DNA of 64,000 bases from Stomorhina lunata (GCA_933228675.1 OW121740.1:50980174-51044173); one strand, 5' to 3'. Counted from the first letter of the stretch, positions 47,274 through 62,200 are shown. Notes: a model not told the origin generated them from the sequence alone. Numbers and translations are program-made.

Positions 47274-50200
47274 TTATAATTCAATAGTTCTATTTTTATT
47301 ATAGCTATAAATCGTTTTAAGCGTTTTCTGTATCAGATTATCACTGCTCTCCATAAGACCATCCAAATTGTTCCAGAGGAACCAAAAGATCGTACCATAA
47401 AAAATAGTTGTGACCAAACGATCCAAGAGATATAGGCGACGTAGAACCTTTTTCGCTTGCGGTATAGTAGCTTCACTTTCACCCAAAATATAAGTGCGCA
47501 TGCCCATGATGTAGGTGCGTATATATGCCTCCCAATTAACTTGAGAGGTGTCTGTATCAAATATCTCCTGATCTATACGATTAAGTTTGTCGGGGAGTTG
47601 CTGAAATTTTTCACATTTAAACTCCCATTCCCTGGTGGTGTAATACTGCAAAAGTTCAAGGCCCGCGGAGACTTTATTTTGAACACGTACTAAACTGTTA
47701 TCAGACAAAAAAGAAACATTATTTTTATTCTATTGTATATTCTGAATTATCTTTAAAATTTTAAAGTTATACTTACAATCTTTTTCGTCCAAATAAAACC
47801 AGCAGAAAATCTATTAAATAGGCGGGCAAATAATGAAAGAATATAACACAAAACGTATGATAATAGTAATTCTTTTTGATCGATCCATCCGGATACCAAA
47901 GAGCAAAACTCAAAGGAGTTTCATAAAAGAGTCGTTTTCCCGTCTCTATAGATTGTCCCCATGTGTACAAAGCTTTGCTGTTTATGCATAGATTGCAAAA
48001 TTGCACATTTTTCGATGGATCATGAGCGCGAAGATATGCGGCTACAATTATTCCATTTATGGCCTTATCGACTGGTATAACGGTTGACGTATAATCTGGA
48101 TTACAGTGCATTGAGCGAATGACACCCCTAGCTGCTCCTATCATTAGACCCGTTGGACCATTTACACCCTCAATCCAGCCTGGTAGTGGTTCTTTTAGAG
48201 CAGCGGTAACTGGAAGTAAAAATATTTAAAAATTTGATTATTATTGATAAGTTTTATTTTAACATTCCCGAGAATTTATTTTTCAGGGAATTTCATTTAA
48301 AAATTTTTATTTATTCCCATTTTCGAAGTATGTTTATAATAAGTCTACTTTTACATTAGTCAGGTTTGGCTCATCAAGTCTTGAATTTGTATGAGAAAAA
48401 ACTGACAGAATTAAAATTGAGCAAACCTGACCGTACTATCAAGTTTACGAAAATTTTGAAAATTTGTATGAAATTTAAGGAAAATAAAATGCAAATTGAT
48501 GAAGAATATGTTCGTGTATGAACGCGAATGCAGGTTCAAAAGAAATTTAAAGAAAAACTGATCAAGTAAACCTGATTCGTGTGAAACGGGACTAAGGCAG
48601 AAAGAATATTTTTCATTTCATTTTTTATTTATAGTAGAGGAACAGGGAAAAGTGTAAAAATTCACCGGGAATTGCTATTCATAGTTTGTCTGATACATTA
48701 AACTATCCCGCGCTTGTATGGGAACTGTTCGAAAGATTGATCATCTTTGCTGTAGCTCGCAATATGGTAGTGAGCAGCACCAGGTTTCCACATCTTGAAA
48801 TAAATAAAGCGACCGATCAAAAAACCAAAAATCAGATAGATAATTTTGTAGTTGATGGAAGACACTCTCAAAGTGTATTAGATGTGCCTCAATTCGATCA
48901 GCTAATATGGACGCAACGGTTCTGATTGGTCTTAACTTTGTAAGCCCAGACTTATTTTGGTTATCCTTCATCTCAACACCTAGTGGTATCACCTGGGAAA
49001 CTATGTTAACACATGACGGAGTTGGTCCTCTGGTGAAAATCGATGGTATTATGAATGCCACTAACTATTGTGAGATCCTAAAAGAAAACATGCTTCCACA
49101 TCTTCTGGAAAAAATGCCGCCAAATAGCATATTCAAACAAGGCAATAACCTGAAGGACTCTTGTTTCTTGGTTCGTAACTTGGCCGTTACAATTTTCTGA
49201 TCTAAACCCCTAAACCTATGGGAGGTTTTAGATCGGGAAGTTAAGAAGAAAAATTCTAGAAATTTGCAAAAATTAGAAAATATACCCCTACACACCATCG
49301 TGCCGTCGGATTCTTAGCCCTCCAGACTGGAAGCGGTAATAGAAAATAAAGGTATCCATCCTTCTTAAACGTTAGTGACCTTCAAATTGGAAAAGTTGCC
49401 TTACAAGATGATTTGGGTGAACATGCAGCTTGGAAATATATTTAGTACAGAACCTTCTAAGGAGAACATTTAAATCTCTGTAAATGTTGTTATTTCTTGA
49501 GAATCAAGGAGCGCAAGTTATTAAACGTAAGAGCTTGGATTGTCTTCTTTGAAAGTAATATAATGTGTTTTACTTTAAATTAGAAGTCCGTATTCAAGCT
49601 TTACTGGTCACCTGTGACCAAAACTATTTCATTACTGGCATCTTATCCGTCACTAGTGACGAAGTATTTATCAAACTTTATCGGTCGTCTGTGGCCAATA
49701 TTATGGAACGGTTGACTAGTAAATAACATTAGAGTGAACAGCTTAGATATATGATATGTGGTTTGAAAAATTGTATGTGGGAGAGTCTTATACTGATTTT
49801 AAAATTATGAGACAGAGGCTTTTGGTGTGGTAGTATAAGACGGAGCGTTTGTAAGAATTATATAGGTTTAAGCTTTCATTTTGTTGCTACTTTTTACCAA
49901 CAATTTTACTAATTATAATTTACTAACAATTCTATCTCAATATCATGAAAGGGTGCATAAAATTCAGCATAGCCGAACGTATTTACTTCTTTATTTCACT
50001 TAATTTTTAGTGCTCAATTTTTCTACTCACCAATTGATGGTCTAGTAACAATAATCGGCAACTTGGCTTCATATCTGTTAATTAAATCTTCAGTTAATGC
50101 TTTGCTATAAGCATAAGTATTTGGTTGACCCTTCATAAGTCTATTCGGTAGCAAAAAAAAAAGGTAGAATGTTATAATGAATATAATCTTAAAACAAATA

Positions 50201-53200
50201 TTAATTAAATATCAAAAAAAACCAAATGCAATTACTTTAAATGTTAAATTTGAATAATTTTGTAAAAAATTTCGAGTTATGACTCGTTTTTTGACACTTA
50301 CTTCGGTGTTATTAACTCTAATTCTTTGTCATTCATGGTCTTTACCATTTCAATAATTTCAAAAGGATTGTGTGGTGCTGGATAGGCGCGCTCTTCCAAA
50401 ACACTTTCATTGCACTGAAACAAGTAATAGAATATCATTTTTATAATTGAAATCCTTATAGTTCAACATACTTGACAATACGATGTGGAGACATACAGAA
50501 ATACTTTTAAATTTATGATTTGTTTAGCTAAATCGAGTACTTTCTGTGTACCCATAACATTCATTTCTACCATAGGACGCAGAGGCTGGTCAAAACGTAC
50601 ATTGGCAGCACAATGCAATATAATATCGATATTTTCAATTAAATATTTTCGATCCTCATCGGACATGCCCAATTTGTCTTCCGTAACATCGCCCTTTATC
50701 AAATGGATTTTGTTGACTAAATCGGGTTTGCTCTCCAAAATTTTGTTGAAAATCTGTAAGAAAAAAAACCTTATTAAAGCAAGTGAATCAAGATAAGGAA
50801 GGAAAATTTTGTATGATTTAAAATTAAGGGTGTCCCAACTAGAACGCATTTTTTAAATTTTAAATAAAACACAGATATTAAAAAAAAATCCTGAAACTTT
50901 ATTATATCGTAAAGTGGACAGAATATCGTGCAGATGGCTGCCGCGGCTTTGCTGGCACACACGCGATTTTTAATGAAATTTTCAATGACCTTTTTGCATA
51001 AATGCTGCGGTATTTCATTAATGTAGCCCCCAATTTCAACTTTTAAGGCTTGAGTCGTCTTCGGCTTATTCGCGTAATACATCGAAACTTCAAAAAACCC
51101 CAAAGAAAAAAATCTAAAGGTGTTAAATCGCACGATCTGGTCTCCAAAACGTGAAATAACACAACCGGGAAATGACTGATGTAGCAATTGAATTGCTTCT
51201 CTGGCTGTATGACATGCGGCGCCGTCTTGTTAGAACCACATGCCCTCCACATTCATTTCTTCAATTATAGGCAAGAAAAAACTGGTTATCATTTCACGAT
51301 ACCGAACACCATTGAACGTTTGCGCTTGACCTGCCTCATTTTCATAAAAAAGGTCAAATGATTCCTCCATCCCAAAAACCACACCACACAGTGACACGTT
51401 GAGGATGCATTTGCTTCTCGTGAATCATTCGAGGATTTTCCTCACCCCAAATGCGACAATTCTGCCTATAGACGAAGCCATCCAGATGAAAATGGGCCTC
51501 GTCACTGAAGATGATTTATCGGCAAAATCAGCATTTTAATGTTGTCTCTCCAATATCTAATTAACTTCTCTGATCTGGCTACAGTTCCTGTGTCAATTGA
51601 ACTTTGTATTCACGAAGATGCAAATCTTTCGTCAAAATTCGCTGCATAGTTGATTTGGAGACACCAATTTGCTGAGAACCGCCGTGGTATAGCAGGTAAG
51701 TCATCCGCCTAGCATACCAGAGGCCCAAGTTCGATCCCTGGCCAGACCACTTGAAAAAATAAATTTTCAAAAAAGCCGGCGGTTCACCTCATAACTCAGC
51801 TAGCCACTGGTTATTGAGTATTAGGCTATGAAAAACTTCTCTAACTAATGCATTTGCCGTTCGGAGCCGGCGTTAAAACGTAGGTCCCTTTCAATGAGTC
51901 TAAAAATAGAATCGGATGCAGCTCATTGTCTGACAGAAGTACCCCTTGTTCCAATTGGAATGTTGTCGGGGAATTATCTATCTAATTTGCTGAGCTCGGT
52001 GTCGAATTGAGGTGGATGGAGTTTGAGCGACATCATCACGTACAGCTGCGACATTTTCGGTCGATCGACCTGGTCGAAGGCGCTTTGTTGTCTTTACATC
52101 ACTAATAGACCCAGTTTCGGCAAATTTATCCATTATTCTCATTACAGTTGACTCTTTTTAGCATTATTGTGACCCAAATTGATCGCAATTTGCGAACTGT
52201 AAAAACAATTTCACAATGAGAATGCGTTGTTCATTCATGTAGCGCTCGATTTGTACCTTCTACTAGCAAACAATAACAATTGTTTAAATGTCAAATAATG
52301 ACACTTCGAATCGCGCCAAATTTAAAAATTGCGTTCTAGTTGGCACACACTTTACAATCACTCAAATTACTGTCCCAATGTTTTTAAGTTCTTTATAGAT
52401 ATGAATGTAACAACAAAGCTGTTGGCTTAACCTCTCTGATATTTGGTATTATTGTATATTGGACTTGTGTTGACAATTATAATTAAGAAAACACCATTAA
52501 ACAAAAGCAAATTTTCATTGGGACGGTTTTTTGACTTTAGATTTTTTTTACATATTTCATGTTATTTCTTTTAATTTAATATTTTGTAAAGCCTTTATTT
52601 GCAGTAATAACGGCTTCTATACGACGCGGCATACTCTCTATTAAATGTTTACAATCACTTGGAGCAATGTCGTTCTAAGCCCTCTGTTCTTCTAAATAAC
52701 CAGGGGTTCCGATAACAGCTCTCTTAAGAACGTCACGTCAAAGGTGCGCGATAGGGTTAAGATCTAGTGACTGGGGCGGCCAGTCAAGGACTTTGTACCC
52801 GTTGTCATTAAGCCTTTTTTGTGTTAGTTTGGCGCAGGGCTGCCAGATATGGGGTTTTGGATCCAAAGTTGGGGATATTCAGTCTTCAAAAAGGCGAAAA
52901 AATTGGTTTGGGGATTTTGTTGGGGATTCACTCAAATTTGTTGGGGAAATTTTAACTTGTGAATTTAAAACTTTAAAACTACTTTTTTAATAAAGGAAAA
53001 TATTTTGTAATAAAAAAGGATGATTCGTTTCTTGATATAAAAATTGCATCCGATTATGGGTCAGAATTCGAAAAAGAACTACCAAAATGTAAACTTTTAA
53101 GTCAAGGTACATTTAAAAATTAATTGTTTCAATTATAAAAAAAATATTAAATGAAATGCCATTATGTTTACCAGATTATTTAAATATTTTCAAGCAACAA

Positions 53201-56200
53201 ATACTCTGACATGTAAAAATGTAAAAATCCAAATCAAATCAAAAATTTCAACCAAAAATCAGTGAACGAGAATACTCCCAATTGATATCTACGAAACTCA
53301 ATGGAATAAACATTCTATTACAAATTGGAATACCGTATTCGAAAAAATGCGTCAATCTTAATTGAATTTTGGCCAAAAGTTTATAAATTTCAAGATATTG
53401 CCTGTACACATCACTATAAACAACTTGGTCAAGCAGTTTTGAATATGTTAGCAGTTCCTACAGGAATGCCTGTGTAAGCCGAGAATTTTCAGTTATGAGT
53501 TTAACAAAAACAACAAAACATAATAATAACCAAATTTGTTGTCAAGAATTTCAACCGACAACTGAAATGTTAACAAATTCAATTCAAAAAAATTAGTGCT
53601 GTTCGCACACATCAGATTCTCTTGATCTGTTTTTCTTTCATGATTATGAAGTTTACTAAATACTAGATTTCTAATATTTTATTATTTAAATTTGTAATGA
53701 TTACAAGCATACAAAACTATTTTTATTTTAATAATATCGACCTCTTCATTTAATTGAATAAAAAATGTAAGCAAACGCGCTTTTTTACGAATTGGGGATT
53801 TTTGGGACTAAACATTTTTAAATTTGGGGATAGTGACCAAAAAGTTTCTGGCAGCCCTGGTTTGGCGGTGTTTTTGAGGTCATTGTCCTGTTGGAAAGGG
53901 TCATTTTTCCTTCAAATTTTTCGCAAAAAACGGGGAAATTGGTGGCTACAACATTGACATAGCACTATGCAGTCACAATTTTGTGAACTGTTCCAACTCC
54001 TTCAAACTTAGCTACTTATTTATTTAAAAACCCGTTAATAAATTTTCCTACTTCTGCATTTATTGAGCATAATAAGTTAACGGTCATTAACCATAAACAA
54101 TTATAAGACAATATTTTTCCGCTTTTAAAAAAACTACTTCTTTTTAATGATTTCGTCTGCACAATTACAACATTTTTGAGTTCAAAACTTGTATTATTAA
54201 CACAATGACATGACAACTTTTAATAAATATTTAGTAGTAATTCTTTGCCATTACTTACATCAGTTTGGTCCAATCATATAATACAACTAAAGCTTGCAAC
54301 ATTTTGAAAATTAGATTTTACTTTTAAACTTCATCAACAAAGACCTTGAAGTTTTGTCGCGTTTTTGTGTATTTTTTTGGAGGACCAAATGTTGTTATGT
54401 TATGCATAAGAGTCGAAACGAAGTGGTAATTGACCAAGGAAACCTGGTGACAGATACTGAAAGCGCCTGAATAAATCTATGATGACAGCGCACAGTGGGA
54501 TGGTTTAAAAATAGAATGGAAACAATTCTGTAACTTCTAAACAGTTAGTCAGATTTAAAAAAATTATGTGGATATATCAGAAAATCGAGTTACATATAGA
54601 TCAGATATTAGTAAAAAATCGGTACAGTATGGGACAAAATTTATTATAAAAATTTATTTCTTAAAGTCGAATATCTTTTAAGCCGTAAGAGATAGCATAG
54701 GCATGTAGCAATGTTTTTTGTAGATCTTGACCTATTTATTCGTTATATAGTATGATTTTCTAAATCGTTTGGGAAATGACAATTATATATCGATTTTAGT
54801 GATTTATGAGTCCGAGGTGTCCTACTTTGGGGGCCGATTGTGCCGCCCCAGTACAATCCAGGCTTTCAAGGTTCAAAACTTAAGCTCCCCAACACTTTTG
54901 CTATATCCACATAAAATAAAATGAATTCGCCCAACGGGTTAGAAGTAACAGAATTATTTTCATTCAATTTTTAAACCATCCCACTATGTCCACCACCTAA
55001 CCAAAATGTGGTTGGAATTGCATAAAAAAAATAAAGCTGTGGGTTCGGCACCCACAGCTTTGCCAGCAGAGCTTTTCAAGCCCGGAGGTGATAGGTAGAT
55101 AAGGTATATGTTCCAGCTTATAAAAACCCTATGGTAAGAAGAACGTATACCGGCTATGCAGATGACATTAACTAATACAACCTCAATAGTTAAATAGAAC
55201 TTATTCATAACTAAACGTGGATTCAGGCAAGGCGATAGTTTGTCATGCGATCACTTCAATATTGTGTTAGAGAAAATCCTTCGAGATGCTGCAGTTAAAA
55301 CAACTGAAACAATTTGCAACAGAAAACACATGCTACTCGCGTTTACCGATGGTATTGATATCATGGGACGCGCATTGCGCGAATTGACTGTCGCCTTTTA
55401 AAGTATCCTGAAGGAATCTAATATAATGGGTCTATCTGTCAATGAAACTAAAACAAAATTGACGATTTTTCCAAACAGACAGTCAACAAAAGTTGGTCCA
55501 CATGTGATCGTTGAGAACTATAGCTTCGAGGTTATAAAAAAATATGTATACCTTGGTACCGCCGTCGACATAAATAATGACATAAATAATGAAATTAAAT
55601 GTCAAATCTTCCTTGCCAACAGATGGTATTTTGGCCTAAGCAGGCGGCTAAGAAATAAAGTTCTCTCTGTAAGGAGTAAGTGTATTATATGCTGCTGAAT
55701 TGGGATGCAATGGGGTGCAGGTAGTAAGAACTGTACCCAATTCCTACCCTAACCTCCTCTTGATACATCCTGGTAACCTGAGCAACCCAGATGAAGATGC
55801 GGTAAATAACCCGTTTGGGATTCCAGGTCAGGGTTAATATAAGAGGGAATTATCTTAGAGACATTCCAACGTATTTGGTCTAAGGGTCTTAGATAATTGT
55901 ATTTGGTTAAGTACGAAAATGAAACGTCTGTTCAACATTTTAGTTGTGTCTCTGGACTCATCACCCATCGGCTAAGCACTTACGATGTTTTAAGCATGGA
56001 AAGAAGCAATATTACAGAATATACTACTCCAAGGGGTAATCATGCGAGAAATTCCCCTGCTACGGCAGCTGGCATAAGGATTTTGGAGATTCCTAATTTA
56101 TGAAAGAACATTATATCCAAAGATATCGGACTATAAAAGCTACAATTGTTTGCTACTTTAAAGTTTGCGACATGGAACGTGCGCACGTTATATATACGAA

Positions 56201-59200
56201 ACTGGCAAATTAGAACAGTTAAGGCGTGAAATATTGCGTTATAAAATTTATTTGCTGGCGGTGCAAGGGGCAAGATGGACAGGGCAAGAGAAAGTGCGGA
56301 GCGGAAATACTGTGTTTCTTTACTCCGGTAGAGCGGAGGGTTATGAGCATAGAGTTCTGATATCTAAAGAAATAGCTAAAGCCATGATAGCATGGTATCC
56401 TATCAATAAGGGACTTATGGCAATAAATCTTATGGTGGCCGAATCGCATAAGAAATGAAGATCTACTAAACGCGACAAATCGAATCCCTTTTTTTGTAAA
56501 GATATGTCACGGAAATGGTAGTGTGGCCCGCTTCAAAGGCCATATACCAACATTGCTCGACATGCGTTTCGTTGGAATCCACAGGAAAGCGGTCCACACT
56601 GGGATTAAGGAAGTAACATGGCAGAGTCATCTTAATGAAATTCTGCAGAATTTGCCTTAGATTTTCATGAATTTCAATGGTTTGGTTACATAATTTCTTA
56701 TTGCGATATTTGTTAACTGTAAGCATATTTTGAAAATATAGTACTTCCAAATAAATTTAAAAAATATATATTGGAAAACGATTATACTTTACAAGATATT
56801 TAGGTTTTAATGATGGCACTTAAAAATGAAGTTTTTTAAGTTTTTCTTCGCAAAAAAAGGTCTAGCTTTGTGCTCTAATTACAATCAAATAAAAGGTGGA
56901 AGTGTATTCTTTCGATTCAATAAATAAAATTCCTATAATATTCCACACTTTGCAACAAACTTATAAATTTTATAAGAAGTCACATTAAATTTCACCTCAA
57001 TATTTCAAAGAAACATCATACATAAAAAGTATTGCATACTTTTAGGCTTAATTATTTTCATATTGCAAATAATAACAACAAGTTTATTTAACGGGTATTT
57101 ATGATTTGGTGAACATTAGGGGGAGATGGGCGTATATATTTCAGTTTTATAATTATAATTTGTGATAAGTTTTACGACTTTTGGTGAAGAAATACAAATT
57201 TTAAAAGAAAAAATATTAAATATGTGGTAATACTGATAATCTGTGCCGAGTTTTATTACGATCATTTAAGAAACCAACAATTGGGGCGAAAAAATATCTT
57301 CAGACTATATGGGCGGGGGGAGATGGGCGTGGTCAATTTTGATGAAACTTTAAAATTTTTCTTAACAAAATTTATAGAAGCATATGTACCAAATTTCAAT
57401 GCTCCATGAGCACTCCTTATATTTATTGGTAGAGAAAGTGGCGATTAATTCATAAAAGTCGTAATTTGAAAATATTGTTATTTTTTATTGATAAATATTA
57501 ATAAATACATAAAAGCCCAATATTTAAAAGAAAAAATTTTGAAAAAACATAAGTTGTTAACCTTTTATGGTCTTTTTTCTATTTTGAATAAAATGGTCTT
57601 ATTTGACTATTTTTGCTGTAACTTTGGAATTAAAAACGATAAATTAATAAATTAGATTGTATATTAGAGCATATGTTATGTGCCTTTAGAAAAAATATTT
57701 GTTTTTGTTTAAATAAATAAAATAAATATTAAATATTTGTTTATGTTTAGTTTTAACAAAAAACACGTTTTTTTCAAAAATTCAGAACTCCAAAGATTTT
57801 ACTCAAAAAAGTCACATTAGAAAATTTTATTAATTTTTATTTACAAATATTTGTAAACAGAAAACAAACATTTCAGAAAATAAACATTAAAAAAATATAA
57901 AGCCTCTTTATTTTCTTCATTTAGTTATGTATAAAAGCAATATTTACTACATAATCATCATACTTTTAAAATTTCGCGAAAATGTAATTTTTTGGTCATA
58001 ATTTGAGGAGGCGCTTGGTAAATTTTACTTATGTTCAAATTTAACAATATCTTAATGCATATTATTGTCTAGTATATAGAGAATGTATGCTGGATTTTTT
58101 TTTTTTTTTGAAATATTAATCCTTTCTTTCCCGGGCTTAAAAGTAAAAAATCGGATTTTTTAGTTTTTTATGACAAAATTAGGAAAACTTAAGAATTTAT
58201 TAGTGAATTTCGGAAAATCTTATAAAAATAATTATTTGTATCATTAATTTCATAAAAATAATTATTTGATTATTGTTATGATATTACCACGAAAAATAAA
58301 AAATTAAAAATTTGAGCTTTGCCCCGGGAAAGAAAGGGTTAAAATCATCCAATTTAAAAAAAAAAAAAGACTCACTATCAGGTATGTGATGGAAAACGAT
58401 CGTTTTCAAATCTATCGATTTCAGATATATTTTTGAGATCTATTTTTGAGATTTTCGGTTATTTCCCCAAAAAACTCAAACCAAATGAAAGATAAAATAT
58501 CAGTCAAAAGGATTAAAGCCAAAATTTTCATTATTTTTGGGGGAAATAACCGAAAATTAGCTAAAAATATGTCTGAAATCGATCGATTTCAAAACGAAAA
58601 TGTCCATCACATACCTGTATACATTTTTTATATACTGAGCTATAATATTGATTAACAGTTTTATCAAAATTGAACAAAAATAAATTTAATTAGCACTTGT
58701 AAAATAAAGACCAAAAAATTAAAATTTTCGCCGAAAATCGGCGATTTAAATCGCTGTTACGGCAAAACTGTTGAAGAATTGCCTTCCGTTTTTCATAAAT
58801 TCTATTTTCCTAGTTGTATATTTTAACTTACCAGTGAAATAAGTTTTATATTCTTATATTTTCTAAGCCAAATTTTCGAAAATATAAAAAATGAGTTTTG
58901 AAACCGACCTATCGGCAACTAGAATTCTTTCACAAAAACTTCCATAACTCAAAAATCGCACTAATGCGCAACAAAATATTTTGGGATTAATTAGCTTAAA
59001 TATTATATTTTAAGGCCATAAAATCATTTTTTCCTGCACTCTTCCGCATAGTTGTTGAAACTCAATGTACCACATTTTTAGAGCAATTTATTTTTTTCTT
59101 TTCTAAATATTTTAAAAATATTTATCTAAATAAAAAATATCTTTTTAAATGCTCATATACCTGGAGTTAACGGTTCCATTATAAAACTTTTACTTATAAA

Positions 59201-62200
59201 AGTTTTAACAAAAATTATAATCACTTGAAATATCAAAATTTTTTCTTTTAATCAATTCGCGCAAAAATAACAAAAATTATTGAACTTTGAACACACACTG
59301 TAAATAAAATAAACTACCAAGAAGTTTTATTTTTGCAGTTAGTGTTGTAGAATTTTATCTACTTTCATATGGTACCAAATATGGTTGTGAAAGTTAAAGT
59401 TCATCTTTTGAATTAATCGCCATTATTGAAGGCTTTCGCCCCAAAGTGCGGCGTCTAACGTACATATACGTATAGCAAATGTAAAATTGTATGTAGAAAA
59501 TGTTTAGCGTATATTATTTGACCCTTTATTTAGCAAAACTTTGACGTTAGAAATTTTTCTATTAAAATTTTTATAGTCTAAATTAGTCTACACATTTTGC
59601 TTATAGCTTACAATTTTTTATAGTGCAAAAAAAACTTATTTTAATGAGTTATTTTACTGTAAAATATTTGTATAGATATAATTTTTTTATACCGCCGTGG
59701 TATAGCAGGTTAGTCATCCGCCTAGCATACCAGAGGTCCCAAGTTCGATCCACGTGGATCGAACTAAAAATCGAACTAAAAATAAATAAAAAAGCGGCGG
59801 TTCAGCTTATAACTCAGCTAGCCATTGATTATTAAGTATTTGCCGTTCGGAGCCGGAGTTAAAACATAGATCCCTTTCAATGAGTCTAAAAATATAATTG
59901 AATGCAGTTCATTGTCTGAGAGAAGTACCACTTGTTCCAATTGGAATGTTGTCGTGGAAATTATTATTATACATTTTCTATGCAATATTAAAAGTGAAAT
60001 TTTAATATGCACCATCAAAAAAAAATGGGGGTTATATTAAGATTGTCATTCCGTTTGTAATTTCTTCAATATTAGTTTAAAACCCAAAATTGATATATAG
60101 CCTGGATCCTGAAGAAATTCTAAGACGCACCAGCTATATCCATTTGTCCGTCTGTTACAGAAACAGCAAAACAGTTTCTGTCAGTTTTCCGTCAGTTTAA
60201 ATATCAATAGCGCCTAAACTTAAAGAGCTAGAGCAAGAAAATTTAACAAAAGTATTTCTGATTTCTTAAAAAAGTTCAGTATTGAAATTGGGCGAAATCG
60301 GTTTACATTTTATAATTGCTTCCATACAACTCCGATCCGAGAATATCACTTGAATGCTAATAAATAAAATCGTATTACAATAGCTATGATAACTAAATTT
60401 AGAACAGAGAAGTTATATGCAACTAGTGGTTAGTTTTTCAAATTAAATGGAAATCGAATCACATTTGACCATAGCTTACATATAAATCTACCCTCGAAAG
60501 CCAGTTTAAAGGTAATAAATATTAAACTTTATTAGCAATAATGCAAGAATTTAGTACGGTTCAGTTTTTTATAGCTGTTTGGCAACTAATGAAATTTTAT
60601 GAGATTCGGTCCATATTGGACCATAGGTTTTATATTAAAACCACTCCAGGAAACCACTAAAATGCCACGAAAGCCAGTTATAAGCAAAAAAGTTACTAAA
60701 ACTATTACAGCTAAGGCCATTTAGTTTTGTACAAAGAAACTTTATAAAAATCGGTCAACATTTGACTATATTTCATACACAAGCCCCTTTTGTGAATCTA
60801 CTACAATTAAAAAGTTTTGGAAACACATTTAGTTTTAGATATAGCCCTTAATTAGGTAATTAGGTCATTCGGTGCTAGATTTAGTAGCGAAAAACAGAAA
60901 GCTTCTGCCATCAGAAGCTTTCAAATTTTGGGGGTCATAATTGGTTGAAGATTTAGAAGTTGAAAAATGTGCTGCTGTAGTACAGAAAAGCTTTATAAAG
61001 GGTGTCCCAACTAGAACGCAATTTTTAAACTTGGCGCGATTCGAAGTGTCATTATTTGACATTTGAACAACTGTTATTGTTTGCTAGTAGCAGATACGAG
61101 GTTAGTAATATTGTTTTACCAAAATGGTGAAAGTTTTGCGGCTACAGTTCGCAAATTCCGATCAATTTGGATTCGCAATAATGCTCCAAAAGAGTCAACT
61201 GTATAGAGATTAATGGATAAATTTTCCGAAACTAGGTCTGTTAGTGATATAAAAATAAAAACGTGCCTTCGACCAGGTCGATCGACTGAAAATGTCGCAG
61301 CTCCATCGACCTCAATTCGACATCGAGCTCAGAAAATTGGTATCTCCAAATCCACTATGCAGCGAATTTTGATGAAAGATTTGCATCTTCGTGCATACAA
61401 AATTCAATTGACTCAGGAACTGAAGCCAGATGACCATGGACAGCGAAGGGAGTTCGTTAATTGGGTATTTGACAACATGGAAATGCTGACAACATGGAAA
61501 TGCTGATTTTTCCGATAAAATCATCTTCAGTGACGAGGCCCATTTCCATCTTGATGGCTTCTGATAGACAGAATCCTCGAGTGATTCAACATGTCACTGT
61601 GTGGTGTGGTTTTTGGGCTGGAGGAATCATTGGACCTTCTTTTATGAAAATGAGGCAGGTCAAGCGCAAACAGTCAATGGTGTTCGGTATCGTGAAACGA
61701 TAACCAGTTTTCTTGCCTAAAATTGAAGAAATGAATGTGGAGGGCACATGGTTTCAACAAGACGGCGCCACATGTCATACAGCCAGAGAAACAATTCAAT
61801 TGCTACATCAGTCATTTCATGGTCGTGTTATTTCGCATTTTGGAGACCAGAATTGGCCGCCTAGATCGTGCGATTTAACACCTTTAAATTTTTATCTTTG
61901 GAGTCTTTTAAAGTCGATGGTTTACGCGAATAAGCAGACGACGACGAAGAAATTGGAAATTGGACGCTGCATTAATGAAATACCGCAGCATTTATGCAAA
62001 AAGGTCATTGAAAATTTCTTTAAAAGATCGCGTGTGTGCCAGCAAAGCCACGGCGGCCATCTGCACGATAACTTGTTCCATACATAACCTTATTCTGTCT
62101 ACTTTACGATATAATAAAGTTTCACGATTTTTTTTAATATCTGTGTTTTTTTTTAATTTAAAAATTGCGTTCTAGTTGGGACACCCTTTATTAGTATCTC

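Noticed and set aside
51677..51760. tRNA gene (intact A and B boxes)
   Set aside because: It is a SINE head: flanked by target duplications, followed by SINE body, and without a proper acceptor stem.
61713..62087. Functional transposase
   Set aside because: Only the C-terminal third is open; upstream indels and stops break the gene.
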